From Halichondria panicea (lineage: Eukaryota > Porifera > Demospongiae > Suberitida > Halichondriidae), in contig NC_087384.1 of assembly GCF_963675165.1 (NCBI RefSeq), positions 1,572,501 to 1,636,500 on the forward strand: a stretch of 64,000 nucleotides of DNA. Direction: 5' to 3'. Below the pieces are notes generated by a model. It did not search any database. It saw nothing but the letters and a program-made list of their open reading frames with translations, and had not been told where the DNA came from. Every line of letters begins with the position of its first letter. The stretch's first letter is position 1. The position numbers and the translations under genes are program-made. Shown piece by piece: positions 1 to 19,319 of this stretch.

Positions 1-163
1 CTTCTACTTTGCCTTGGTAATTGGAATGGTCTGAGCCTCTACAAGACCCACCCACCCAATAGACCCATGCATGCTGCAAATCACATGTTTTCTATACACC
101 CACATCATGCAACAATTCAGTTGCATAACTAAATAGAAGTCATAACTGACCCAATAATTATAG

Positions 164-1720
164 TTATAGTTCAGAGTGTTCATGCTTTCTCCTCATCGGT
201 GGCTTGTAATCAGAGCCGATGCTTAGTGGGTAGTGGTACGTTCCTTTGTCCAGTGGGTTCCACTTCTTTTGTATCTCCAATAATCTGTCATAGTTGTAAC
301 CGTAGTACATAGTCTGCCAGTTCTTGAGATCCAAAAATGGGTCGTTCACGTAGTTTCCTCCTGTTTCACCACTTCTCTCCATGATGGAGTAAATATCGAG
401 TAAGTATCGCTCACTCTCTTGTCTCTCTGAGTCGTTTGAGTAGCTACAAGTTGAGTAGATCTCAAAGTTTGCAGTGCGATGAAAGAATGCAGTGTACTTG
501 TGTTCATAGTCAGCAATAGTACCACCAAGGTGTATAAACGAATGAAAGCAATTCGCAGGAACCGATAGTTCAACCAAAATTCTCGCCATCGAAGGAGATA
601 TGGTTTTCAAAAACGTTGCTCTTACTGTGATCGGAATGTTTTCAACTCTGGAATACTCGACATTAGTTGTATGATGTTTCCAAAGCTCCCAGTAAGTATT
701 GAACTTCCTGTCGTTGTGTTTCCATGCAAGTTCTTTGAGTATTGATATCTTTAATCCTGTGGCACGACTAATGTGTCCCAGATTAACGTAGGCCAAATGC
801 AATTCATTTCCAGGCGCAATGGAAAAGTCCAGATACACTTCTTGATCCAAATCCATTGATCCAATGGCAGAAAGAGCTTTCTCAACATTATCGTCCTTAA
901 TAATCATGTCCCCATACTCATACGAAGGAAAAGATGGCTCCAGCTTAAATGTGAAATCGACAACAACACCAAAGTTACCACCACCTCCACCCCGCAGCGC
1001 CCAGAACAGATCAGCATTCGTGGTTTTTGTTACAGACACCACTTGAGATCCGTCTACAGTGATCATAGTCATCGAGTGGACAGTGTCAATAGCTAGTCCG
1101 TATTTGCGACTGATAAAACTAAAACCTCCTCCTAAGGTGTAACCAGCCACACCCACTGACGGACAGATCCCTCCAACAACTAGATAGTCTGTTTCTCTAA
1201 CAATGTCATAAACATCCTCCCACCTTGCACCAGCTTGAACTTTCACCAGAAACTTGTTAGCAATTTCGACAGATTTCATTTGTGAGAGATAGATTACAAA
1301 AGCACCATTTTCACGTCCTTCAATCGTAGACATTCCAATGGCACTGTGCCCACCACCCTTCACTGTGAATGGAACAGATTTCTGATAGGCGCAGGCCAAG
1401 CATCGTTGTACATCTTCAACAGTTGTGGGCAAAGCCACAAAAGCTGGTAGTACATCGGCAAAGGCTGGATTATTCACAACAGTACTGTTGTCATACAACG
1501 ACTCCCCTGGAAACACAGATATGTCTGCAAGCTCCTCTACACATGGACCTGTACAGAATAGTATAATTATATCAAAACGTAATTATTACACACCAGCCCC
1601 AAACTAGATATCTAGCTAGATATAATTATTATATCTGTGCATATATTTTGTAACCTTACCTATACCATAAGCAGTAGAGATAAGCGTTACTGCTCCAAGC
1701 GCTACCAAGAAAGTGGCCAT
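164..1720 (-). CDS. Secreted FAD-dependent oxidoreductase, berberine-bridge-enzyme type (copy 1)
   Basis: Two exons, 1720-1660 and 1548-164, joined by a phase-1 intron, give 481 residues. Exon 1 encodes a hydrophobic start (MATFLVALGAVTLISTAYG) that reads as a signal peptide, so the enzyme is probably secreted or in the endomembrane system. The rest is a PCMH/FAD_binding_4 domain followed by a C-terminal BBE segment (YVNDPFLDLKNWQTMYYG and following). His88 in the GGGHSA motif matches the histidine that binds FAD covalently in this family. Cys149 in GGICPSVG matches the second covalent anchor, so a bicovalent flavin is predicted. The substrate is unknown; relatives oxidise sugars, alcohols or alkaloids. 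It lies in tandem 127 bases downstream of its paralogue and shares its intron position, which points to a local duplication. The splice junction is inferred from consensus and frame. Confidence 0.9.
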
Positions 1721-1847
1721 GTTGTTACTTTTTAGAGGGGTGTGCTGAAGTTCAGTGGGCGTTGGTTGCTACCTGGATGAAGGGGGAGGGCCTGAGTAAC
1801 AATCAACAACATTCTCACAACAAAAATATATAATAAATAATTTATAG

Positions 1848-3402
1848 CTATACATGTACATAAATGTCAGGAGGATTGTAACTAGAACCAATGCTCTGAA
1901 GGTAGTGATATGTTCCCTTGTCTAATGGATTCCATTTTTTCTGAATGTCCACCAGTCGTTGGTAGTTGTCCCCGTAGTACTTGGTCTGCCAGTTGTGGAG
2001 GTCAATCTCAGGATCGTTTACATAGTTACCATCACATGCTGTATCCAATGCTGAATACAGGCTGTGCAGGTACTTGTTATTGAGGTCCTTCTCAGAACTG
2101 TCTTGATAGTTGCATATTGAATAGATTTCAAACCCAGAGCTTCGGAAGGGGTAGGCAGTGGTGTTAGCTGCATATTCTGCTGTCTTACCCCCTAGCTGGT
2201 TGAAGCTGTTAAAACACTGATCAGGAGTAACCACCTTCGTTAGTAGCTCAGCAACTGTAGGAGAAATTGTCTTCAAAAGGCACGCTCTTGTAACATAAGG
2301 AACACCTTTCCCTAGTCGCAAGTGGACCGGGAATCTTGCATCAAATGCTTCCCAGAACGTTAAGTACACTCTGCTCCAGACGTTTGATGCTTTCTTCTCA
2401 AGCTTTGCCAATGTTGCCTTAGTAAGTGGAGCTACAGGCCCTAAAGTCGTGTAAGTCAAATTCAGTCTATTTCCAGATTGTAGGAGTAGCTCCATAGAAA
2501 AATGTGCGTCAAAACCGTCGGCTTCAAGCATCGACAGTACTTGCTTGACAGTTTCAGCTCCTTCAAATCCCATGTAGCCAAACGTATAGGAGGAAAATGA
2601 TGGCTGTAACTTGAAGGTAATATTAACCACGATTCCAAAATTCCCTCCACCACCACCTCTTAGTGCCCAGTAAAGGTCTGTGTTTGTGGTGAAATTAGCA
2701 ATAACAACATCACTCCCCGTAACGGTAACCATAGTGAATGACAGTACATTGTCTATTCCAAGGCCGTACGTCCGGCTGATAATACTCCTCCCCCCTCCGA
2801 GGGTGTAGCCAGCCACACCAACTGTTGGACCATCTCCTCCAGCTATTAAGTAGTTTGTTTTCTTGACTTCACTATAAATGTCTTCCCACGTTGCACCGGC
2901 TTGTACAATTATCGTCCCCTCAACCGTGTCAACAGCTCTCATCTCCGTAAGATAGACCACAAAAGCACTGCCATTGCTACCATTGATTGTAGACATTCCG
3001 TCTGCACTGTGTCCACCAGATTTCATAGTGAAGGGAACATTGTACTGGTATGCACAAGCCAAACATCGCTGGACATCTGAGACTGTTCTGGGGAGAGCAA
3101 CGAATGCTGGTAAGATGTTAGAGTATGCAGAGTTCGAAATGTGAGTGGCATCACTGTAGCGTGGATCATCAGGGAACACAGCAATGTCCACTAGCTCCTT
3201 CCCACAGGGGCTATCAGACTGTGGTTGACCTAGTTTGTGTAGAAAAGTTATTTAGACAAAATATTAAACTTCACAGACTGTAGCTACTTAAATAGCTAGC
3301 TGGCTAAGCTGAAGTAAGATAATTACTGCAGCTCATCTTACCGTCAATATGACTAAGTATTGTCCACAGCAAGTACAGACTCTGCAAGATATGAGCACCC
3401 AT
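1848..3402 (-). CDS. Secreted FAD-dependent oxidoreductase, berberine-bridge-enzyme type (copy 2)
   Basis: Exons 3402-3342 and 3229-1848, with a phase-1 intron at the same place as copy 1, give 480 residues. Exon 1 again encodes a short hydrophobic leader (MGAHILQSLYLLWTILSHID). The PCMH FAD domain and BBE tail are complete. His94 in KSGGHSA is kept. The position of the second flavin anchor reads GGDGPTVG: residue 154 is Gly where copy 1 has Cys, so only a monocovalent FAD is expected. The two proteins are clearly homologous along their length but diverged, so this is not a recent copy. Its start codon is 168 bases from that of TBCCD1, which runs the other way. Substrate unknown. Confidence 0.9.
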
Positions 3403-3570
3403 TTCTGTTTATAGCTAGTTGGTTAGCTGGGGATATTGGTAGTCTCATGAATCAGCCGCACCTTTGGTGTCCAAAGGTGCGGCTGATTCATGAGACTAGG
3501 ATATTGGGGGGAGGGGCTGCTAGTTTGCAGCAAAGGGTCAAAGGTCAATGTGCAACATTCGAAAAGGCAA
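3403..3570. promoter_or_regulatory. Shared upstream region of two divergent genes
   Basis: These 168 bases separate the start codons of the minus-strand oxidoreductase (copy 2) and the plus-strand TBCCD1 gene. They must hold the 5' untranslated regions and core promoters of both. The main visible structure is the long hairpin at 3440-3498. No TATA box is claimed. Confidence 0.5.
3440..3498. repeat. Near-perfect palindrome: 28-bp arms, 3-base loop
   Basis: Arms 3440-3467 and 3471-3498 are exact reverse complements around the loop tgt. The left arm starts tagtctcatgaatcagccgc. A similar phrase (ggatattgg) sits just outside both arms in the same orientation. It could be a tiny foldback element or a cruciform-forming regulatory site inside the shared promoter. 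Confidence 0.9.
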
Positions 3571-6688
<3,118 letters not shown>

Positions 6689-6872
6689 ACAGTTTGCCAT
6701 ACCTGTCTCTATTTAGGGTCTGTTTATATTCATGTTGTGATGACACACATTTACACCTTGTTTTTTTTCCACTTTATCTCGAAAAGTCTCATGACAATAT
6801 TTTAATTTATAAAAATAATAATTATTTTAAAACAGCAGAAATGATTATGAATAAGCTGAAATGAGTTAGGAC

Positions 6873-7534
6873 TTAATTTGCGGCTCCTTCCTTTGGGGGA
6901 GCTTTGATAGCTTTGTTAACGGCCTCCACCCACTGGGTCCTCTCCTCCTCACTCACTGTATCCAACAAATACGTCCTGAAAGGAATCATTATGTTAAATA
7001 AAGTATGACATTATAATTATAAGTCTTACTTTCTCTTGTTGGTTGGGTCTGGTGCATGAATAATGAAGGCAGCAATACAATCTTGAGGAACCCCACTATC
7101 CATTGCAGCCTTGCACGAAGCACCTTGGAGCTTGACAGCACCTTTTCGTGACTGTGTGTGTTAGCATAATTATGATACTAGGTGAACTTGATTATTCAAC
7201 TTGTTTCTAAAGAGCTACCACAAACAAAAAAACAAGTTATCACCGCCAGTCACAAAGTAAAACAAGTTAGGACAGTGAAAATGAATCGATTGTAGCTCAC
7301 CCTGAAAGACTGATAGGTTTTGTCGCTTTGCCATTGCACTGGGTCAGTGTAGTAGACCAAGTAGTTCCGATAGAGTGCAAAGAACCTCCTCTTGAAGGTC
7401 TTGGTTCCCTTCTCTCCCTGCTTGCGGAGATGGCCTACCATGATTGGATCAGCTATGTTGAATTCAAACTTGGTCTTGGGTTGTCCGGAATGGCCGGGCC
7501 TATGATCAGTGGTCTTACCAACAGCACTAGACAT
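6873..7534 (-). CDS. Small PH-domain protein (family member A)
   Basis: Three exons, 7534-7301, 7151-7030 and 6975-6873, give 152 residues that are almost entirely one pleckstrin homology domain. The core reads VGHLRKQGEKGTKTFKRRFF, then LVYYTDP, a middle strand block ending HAPDPTNKRK, and a C-terminal helix with the conserved Trp (EERTQWVEAV). PH domains bind phosphoinositides or proteins at membranes; no catalytic domain is attached. Exon phases (0, then 2) match those of genes B, C, D and E in this window, so all five belong to one lineage. It is convergent with TBCCD1 (185 bases apart) and lies just downstream of DRC2. The exact partner is unknown. Confidence 0.85.
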
Positions 7535-7718
7535 GTTTGATACTTCTGTTTCTTTAGCTTGCTCAGAACGTTTTTGCTGAATTAAATAGTTAAGCTGGAA
7601 TGCGAGATCTAATTGCCCACACAGGAAACACAATGTCATGAATAATTTTTAGATCATATTTTTCACTTGTCCAACACTAACACAAAAACACAATAATTAT
7701 TATAATAATAAAACAATG

Positions 7719-10334
7719 TCAAGCAATATTTTTGACTACATGAGCTGCTTCTACAATGTTTACAGTTTGTCTCTGCTTTCGTTTAACCCTGGGGTCTCCG
7801 AGAGGGACGGCCATTGGGGAGGGGGCACCCGTATGACTGCTCACCACAAACAAGGGATTGGATCGACTCAGAATCTCATCATTCACAGAAATACCTGCAG
7901 GGAAATACCATGAACACATAATTATTTAGTACCGTAGAAAGAGTAGACAGTTATCAATGTTACTTTGTTCGATGACATTCATATTTTATGTACCGTACGT
8001 ACATCATGTATATGCTTGATCAGAGGCCGCGGCTACCATTTTGCTGGCAGAGGAGGCTACAATTCGAGAGAGGCCATTGTTCAAGAAAGGCGTTTATTAG
8101 CCCCGGCTAATTCAACAACCTTTAGTTTATCATCAAAAGTTATTTTCACCTGCATAAACCGAACACTAACAAGCTGCTACCTAGCCACGTGCAGAAATGC
8201 TAGAGTCAAAGTTCACTGAGGCTACTATTTGAGAGCGGCTACTAAATTTCATTTTGCCAGCAAAGGAGGCTAATATTTGAGAGCGGCCTCTGATCAAGCA
8301 TAATTATACGGTATGCCATCTGCCAGATAGTTAGTGTACCCACCATCAAGGTATTGCTTGAGCAGTGCCTTGAGTTGTGTATTCTCGTCCTCTAGTAATA
8401 ACTTCTCTCTGTCCTGTGCCAGTTTGTCCAACAGCACCTTGTTGTAACGTCGCCAGAAGTTCTCTAATGCAGTGTACTCATGCATCACCTGGGGTGGGAG
8501 GGAGGAGAGGCACATAGTGATATCATAGAGTGGACATCCTAATAGGATATCCTTATTTACTCAAAGACGAGGATATCCTATTTACTCAAGGACTTTAGCA
8601 CAGACACAACCAGACAAACCAACGGACTACTACATGTATAACCCTTGGCCACACGCAACTCAGGTTAACTAGGGAAATGGCTTCTGTATTGTAACAGGGA
8701 CAGCACATCACAATAGCTAGGATCAACACTCATACCTCCACCCTACCTGAGCCAATGCCTCCAGTCCTGGCTCATTCTCAACACTGGCCACTTTTTGGGT
8801 CTCCTCGTGGGAGAGTGAGGGGGCATAGAAAGGTAGCACCTTCTCTTCCTCTGTCTCCAGCTTACGACACATTTCAGCCACTCTCAGGACCTTCTCTCCC
8901 TGTGTGTATTTGATGTAGGATGGATTGATTTGCTATGAGACTGCCTCTAAAATACTTATCACAATTGTATGCACAGTACTACCCACCTTTTGTTTCCTCC
9001 TCTCCAGTTCCTTCATGGAGGTATCGCTCTGTAGTGTAAGCGTGGTCAGTTTCCCTCTGTCCCCCTCACGTGATATCGTCATCTCGTGTTTCAGCTCCCG
9101 AAAGTGCTCCAATATGGTCTCACGATCCTAACAGAGAGGGGGAGGAGGTTAGATGTCATAGCATGCATGGGCTCACTTCTCTGATAGCTTTAGTTTTCTC
9201 TCCACTCTCCTTGGCGTTGATAGACATCCTCTGCTTCAGTTGACTAATATTTTCCTGGAGTTTGGCTAACTTTCTCATTTGCCGAGCTATGGTTTTAGCT
9301 GACTCTTCGTCTTTTTTCTTTAGCGCCTCGAACCTCAATTTCCTCTCCTCAGTGTTGTCTTTGTACTGCTTGGTTTCCTTCTGAAACTCCTGCCAGAGCT
9401 CGTCCACCACTGACTTGCGGTGAGCGCTCAGAGCATGTGTATCCTCGAGATTCTAAAGTGGGCCATTGAAGCTTGGTAGGTGAACACACACACACAATGT
9501 ACCTTGTTTTTTAGTTCATCCATAATGCTCTGAAACTCATGCTGTGCTTTGGACTCTCGTTCATTGTATTTGAGCTCCATAGCATAGAGTATATCACTGA
9601 GGCTCTTCATCTCCTGTTCATGGTGGCTCACTTTAAACTCTCTACAAGCGGAGAGGAGGGTATTCAGTGAACAGTATACTTCACACAATGTACGTACCTC
9701 TCTTTGTCAAATTCCTTCTTTAGAGCGTCTAGTTCTTTAGTGTAGTCATCTTTGAGGGTCTTGGTCCTCTTCTCTTGAAAATCTATAGAATTCCCTCATA
9801 TAATCACTAGCCATGTACTCCCTATAGTAGCGTACCTATGAGCTGGTCAAGATTCTGTATATGTGATCTGAGTGCCACTTGATACTGTTCCTCTGCTTCC
9901 TCCAGATCCTTGGCCAACGACTGAATTATGGCGTCTTTGCGGTCTACCACCCTCTCAAAAGTTTTACCCATCACATCAACATCTTTACGGAGATCTTCAG
10001 TTTTGGCTAGTGGTGGGAGGAAACAGATTACACATTGTTCTGGATTTCATTTATAATAAGAGGTCTTACACTTTCGCATAATATTTCTCCATTGGTTTTG
10101 TAGCTTGACCATGTTTAGTTGTGTCGCCTTCTCCTCTTTGGTCAGTTTTTCCTAATAATCAGATGAACTACATGGAATTGAGCTGATAACTTTACATACT
10201 TTGAGGAACCGTGTAAGCATCTCTTCTTTCTTCTTTTGCATCTCTTGGTTCTGGAGTTTCTGCTCTTCTAGAAACGCCGCCCTGTCCTCTTCAGACATCT
10301 TGGCCAGTTTTTTGGCTAGCTTCTTGTCCGCCAT
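7719..10334 (-). CDS. DRC2: Dynein regulatory complex subunit 2 (CCDC65)
   Basis: Ten exons give 500 residues (human about 484): 10334-10200, 10151-10070, 10006-9836, 9782-9698, 9641-9503, 9452-9177, 9127-8987, 8899-8747, 8488-8344, 7894-7719. Nearly all of it is coiled coil. Family landmarks include [58 protein letters not shown] and the C-terminal [12 protein letters not shown]2 is a structural subunit of the nexin-dynein regulatory complex on axonemal doublets and is needed for ciliary and flagellar beating. An in-frame ATG at 10412 would add 26 residues; I chose 10334 because DRC2 proteins start shortly before this lysine-rich stretch. Intron 9 contains an inserted inverted-repeat element. 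Confidence 0.93.
8011..8302. mobile_element. MITE-like element with 20-bp terminal inverted repeats, inside a DRC2 intron
   Basis: The ends tatgcttgatcagaggccgc (8011-8030) and its exact reverse complement (8283-8302) enclose 292 bases with no coding potential. Internal copies of a ggaggcta...gagagcggc phrase occur. A flanking TA could be a TA target duplication, as in Tc1/mariner-type MITEs. It sits within DRC2 intron 9 and leaves the splice sites intact. Confidence 0.8.
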
Positions 10335-10555
10335 TGTGAGTGTGTGTCTTTGCAGGCCCTGCACTGTCTTGGTGTGTGTGTCTTGTAATACTTCTTCTTT
10401 AGGGGTTGTCACGGTAACTTATTCAACACTCATTAGTAAAGGGGGAGGGGCTCGTAGTTTCTGCAGCAAGTTGAGCTGGTGATTCGTACCAACTACTTTG
10501 TAGCATATGTACCTATATACAGTCCAGCTGAGTTTCAGCTCTCTATAGCTATCTA
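10335..10555. promoter_or_regulatory. Shared upstream region of DRC2 and ASPDH
   Basis: These 221 bases separate two divergent start codons. Both 5' untranslated regions and promoters must lie here. No specific site is recognised. Confidence 0.45.
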
Positions 10556-12036
<1,481 letters not shown>

Positions 12037-12083
12037 TTTAGTTTCAACTTATAATGACTTATGTGCAGGAATTTATGTATAGC

Positions 12084-12155
12084 GGTTCCGTGGTGTAGTG
12101 GTTATCACGTGAGTTTAACACACTCAAGGTCCTGGGTTCGATCCCCGGCGGAACC
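12084..12155 (+). tRNA. tRNA-Val (anticodon AAC), copy 1
   Basis: A 72-base cloverleaf with acceptor stem GGTTCCG/CGGAACC, anticodon stem TGAGT/ACTCA with loop TTAACAC (AAC, valine), and T arm CTGGG-TTCGATC-CCCGG. There is no intron. A run of T just downstream is the RNA polymerase III terminator. Confidence 0.95.
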
Positions 12156-12391
12156 TCTTTTTTTTTTGATGGTTTTGGATCAAAATAATAATCAGTCTCA
12201 GTTGTCTGACTCCAAGGAATTTTTAGACATTCTGCAAAAGATATATATAATACATACACATGTTACTAGAGGTGCAGGAAAATGTGCGTAGCGTATAATT
12301 ATGTAGCTGGTTATAACACATTTTTAGAGTCAAAATAATAATCAGTCTCAGTTGTCTCCAACGAATTACATACATACAATGTTCGATAATA

Positions 12392-12621
12392 TACCGTATA
12401 GCGCGAAATTTTCGAGGGGCTTAATTTTCGTGGATTTCGTGGGTTAGCAATCCTACACGAAAATTAAGTCCACGAAAATCGTTCTTTACCTGCTATAACG
12501 TGCAAGATTTAAAGGCGTGGCTTCCGGTAAGCAGTCATTCCGCGAACATTGTGCAACGAAAATACTTTTAGAGGCCAATCCACGAAATATAAGTGCCTCG
12601 AAAATTTCGCGCTATACGGTA
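12392..12621. mobile_element. MITE of the TACCGTATAGCG family, perfect 26-bp ends
   Basis: The left end (12392-12417, starting taccgtatagcgcgaaat) and right end (12596-12621) are exact reverse complements. The 230-base element lies between the two tRNA genes and is non-coding. Degenerate relatives occur at about 13878-14072, 25785-25980, 42907-43109, 45202-45407 and 55861-55980. Confidence 0.85.
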
Positions 12622-12697
12622 GCAGGAATCCGCTTTAGTAAGACGATCCATCTCCTCATGCATGTGCTCCTGGTTAGTGCAGGAAAATGTGTGTAGT

Positions 12698-12769
12698 GGT
12701 TCCGTGGTGTAGTGGTTATCACGTGAGTTTAACACACTCAAGGTCCTGGGTTCGATCCCCGGCGGAACC
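12698..12769 (+). tRNA. tRNA-Val (anticodon AAC), copy 2
   Basis: Identical over 72 bases to the copy at 12084-12155, with the same TCTTTC/T-run terminator context. The phrase tgcaggaaaatgtg precedes it and also occurs at about 12271, so flanking sequence was duplicated too. Confidence 0.95.
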
Positions 12770-13680
12770 TCTTTCTTTTTTGAAGGTTTTGCAAAAAAAA
12801 CAATCAAGGTTAGGTGTAAGATTTGTGTGTAGCGATTCTGTGCACGTGGTCTTTCTTTTTTATGGTTTTTGGATAAATAATGTAACTCGGTTTATCCCAC
12901 TGTACAAAGTTTTACATGCGGAATAACTACGGTATACTGTAGCGGGTAATTTTCGTGTGGTAAAAAATCTCTGTCAACTTGAGCAAAAAGTTCGTTGTTA
13001 TATCTTCAGCAAACTTCATATCAGAGGCAGGATACACTATAATAGAATCCAGTAGTGGAAATACCGTACGTATAGCGGGTAATTATAGTGAGTTGCATGC
13101 CGTTTTCTGGTGTTATGATTTAGAACACACAAGATTAAGTGTGTGCCAAGGATGGACTTGAGGTTAAAGAGTCCATTCGAGTGCACCAGGATTAAAACAC
13201 ATAATTTTGGCTCTACAGGATTTACTGCTGTCACGTCATCTCTTACCTCGTGTACAGCCTTGTCATTTGTATATACATGTATAGTACATTCGAATCCACT
13301 CCATGATTGTTTTAGTATTGCTGTTTTTCATCAAAAAAGTAACTTACATTTTTTAAGCATGTTCACCTGACACTATTATTTCAGATAAGCTGATTGGCTG
13401 GATCAATAGTTTCCATGCAACCTATATGTAGGCCCTCTTTTTTATCACAATATGAGGAATATCGGACACTTCCTTCTTCTTTTGTTCCTCTATAATTCAC
13501 CCCGTACTTTATCTTGTTGAGAACTATTGTGACAAAAACAGAAAAAAGGGCCTATAGGAGATCGCAGCACTATTATTAAATTGATATACATTTTCATAAT
13601 TTCAGCATACCCTAAGAGTATTTTTTTTTGCCTCTAGCAAAGTCAGTTAAAAAAACTAGCTAAATTATACGAAGCAGAGT
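12770..13680. other. Intergenic region with fragments of the TACCGTATAGCG MITE family
   Basis: No gene seen. Partial element ends (tagcgggtaattttcgtg at about 12940; accgtacgtatagcgggtaa at about 13064) show old insertions. The rest is AT-rich. Confidence 0.6.
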
Positions 13681-16782
<3,102 letters not shown>

Positions 16783-17011
16783 TTCTAGTTCTATAGTTTG
16801 CACAGATAAAATATCTGGAGCTGGAGATCAAGAAAGGCTTTAATATGCTAGCTAGTTGGGCGTGGCCGGTACAGGGGAGAATGTGGGGGGGGGTCTTGGA
16901 GGCGTGGCTTGTATTATTTTCCACATAATGTACGGTACGGTATGATTATTATAAAAACGCAACCAACCTGTGCAACAAGTCATATAAACTTGTATTCTAG
17001 AGAGCCAAGAG

Positions 17012-19102
17012 ATGGATGAAGCACAACCACCTATTGTAGTTACAAGTACAAGCAGCATGCCGCAGGAAGACACGCTGAGTAGAGACAGCACCACAGCAGA
17101 GGGTGCAACCACCCCTATCCTGCAAGGTCATGTCTTCAAGCAATCCAGTCATGGCATTGGCTCAAAGATTGGACTCATCTCATTCAAGAAGAGATATTTT
17201 GTTCTATTTAACGGAGTGCTCATGTATTACAGACACCAGTCGAGCTACGAGAAAGACAAGCACCATGGCTTGGTAAGTATTGTCTATATATAGTCAGTGT
17301 TGGTCCTATACAACCATGTTCTGTGCTGCAGGCCAGAGTTCTGGCTGTGCAGGCTTGTTTTTCTGGTATTAACTAGCCTCCTGTGAGAGCATGGTGTGGG
17401 TGTGTGAAGTGATAATAGGGTAGTCAGGAGATGAAAGGGTAGCTGCTAACCACACACCTCAGCAGTTTGCATGCATGGGATGGCACAACAATGACCTTTG
17501 TTTGCTCTCAATTAATCATGTACTTCTTTTCTTTGCAGAAACGTGGCAAGAAGATCTTATTGGATAACCTGTACCTAACCCACTGCTCATTACATACCAC
17601 AAGCCATTGCTTTACTCTCCATACGCCTCACACAGACAACAAGAGAACGTGAGTATATCTGAATACAATGGCATAATTAAAGTTTCAGTCATGGATGGTT
17701 TGTTTTTTGTCCAGTGCATTTGCTTTGCATCTCTGGTATTCACACTTACTGAAATGTTGTCATAGAATCTGGAACCATGCTTATAGATATTCCTAGTAAT
17801 CCGACAGATAATTAATTGACTTAGCCATTCAACAAAGATACTATTGATTGTATACCGCATTACTAGAATATTTGCGATCTAACTCGTGCATTCTGGCTAG
17901 GATTGTTATGCAAAGTTTGCAGATGTCAAAACATTCTAGTAACACGCTATAGGATAGCTCTCAGTTGTCAGTCGATATGTAGGGCCTCAGCTTTAGAAGT
18001 CATGACAGATGTTCCTAGGCAAAGTGAGATTATTGATCCAACAAGCCACCTTAGTCGTGTTGCCACATCCTAAGCGATCTCCCCACCCTCTCTCCCCCCT
18101 AAGCCATGCAATATCCTTTCAGTGTGTAGTCATGTGCACTTCTGTACACGGAACCCGTCTAGTCATGACAGGAATGTAGGATTGCATGAGATGCAATTGT
18201 TTGGTCTCAGTATTAGTTGCCATAGCATTTTGAGATGCCATTGACACTTTGTTTTGTTGCCAACTATTGTGTCCATGTTTGTCCGTATGTATCCAATTAC
18301 CCTTTTAGTCTGTACGTGCTGACTAACTCCCATTACATGACAACACGGGTATACCTGTTTTTGGTAGCCATTTCCTTCAATACTTTCCCATGTTCGAGTA
18401 CAATATCCTTTGTATGCAATGCTGTGTAGCATCTCCTAACTAGGAAAACATGCAGCGATTGATCGTGCTGGCACATGCCATAGTCATGTATTTGGTCCCC
18501 CCCCACACACACTGATAGAACACCACACTGATAGAACACCCCCACACACACTGATAGAATACCCCCCACACACTGATAGAACACCCCCCACTCACACTGA
18601 TAGAATACCCCCCACACACACTGATAGAACACCCCCCACACACACTGATAAAGCACCCCCCTCCTTCCTATGCAGGTTGTATCTACTGGCTATGACAGAT
18701 CGCCAGTCACGGAATATTTGGATGGAGATGCTTCAACAACAGAACCAGCAGCTAGATCCACCTATCAGTGAAACTGACGGACCTCTGAAACCCCTCCCAC
18801 CTTACATCAACATGATACGAACGCTGAGAACACCCTCCCCTGTAATGAGACAAAGATCACCCACTCCTGATCAAATACACATCACAGAACTGGAAAACTA
18901 TCACTACTCTGCTATGCATGAAATACAAGAACCGACTAAGCTAAGACGTGGAACCTGGAGCTGCCACCAACCCTCAGGGCTTCTCAAGACGACAGACAAA
19001 GGCTACAAGAAGTCGTTAAGTGCAGGGGCTGTCCCCCCTTACAAGTCTAGACCTGGTAGTAGTGACTCTCTGGCGAATGAGCTACAGAAATCGTCAGAAT
19101 GA
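17012..19102 (+). CDS. PH-domain protein (family member B)
   Basis: Three exons, 17012-17272, 17539-17648 and 18676-19102, give 265 residues. The PH domain spans about residues 40-155: GHVFKQSSHGIGSKIGLISF with KKRYFVLFNGVLMYYR, the middle block ending HTPHTDNKRT, then a helix with the signature Trp (RQSRNIWMEML). A polar, proline- and serine-rich tail of about 110 residues follows and is not a known domain. Exon phases equal those of genes A, C, D and E. Its start faces the TIR-HEAT gene across 229 bases, so the two may share a promoter. Confidence 0.85.
18498..18660. repeat. Minisatellite with ACACACTGATAGAACACCCC-type unit
   Basis: Seven to eight imperfect head-to-tail units of about 17-27 bases, each with cacactgatagaa followed by a run of C. 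It sits in intron 2 of PH gene B, ending 15 bases before the exon 3 acceptor. Confidence 0.9.
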
Positions 19103-19319
19103 CATTAATTGAGGAAATTTATTTATTTATTATTATTTATTTATTTATATGGGAGCGGTTGTTTATTATTAATTAAGATACACTACTTGATATACATGAC
19201 AAAAATTTGAACAAATCAAGTATAATCAAGGGCGTATAATCCAATGATAATAGCAACACATAATTATATTATAGAGTTTGGGGAGCAGGAAATAAAAACT
19301 ATAATTTGTGTCCTAGAGT

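Noticed and set aside
164-3402. Bacterial contamination as the source of the oxidoreductase genes
   Set aside because: Both genes have spliceosomal-type introns after the signal peptide and continue into animal genes on the same sequence.
18498-18660. CRISPR-like spaced repeats
   Set aside because: Units are irregular, C-rich and without true spacers; this is an intronic minisatellite in a eukaryotic gene.
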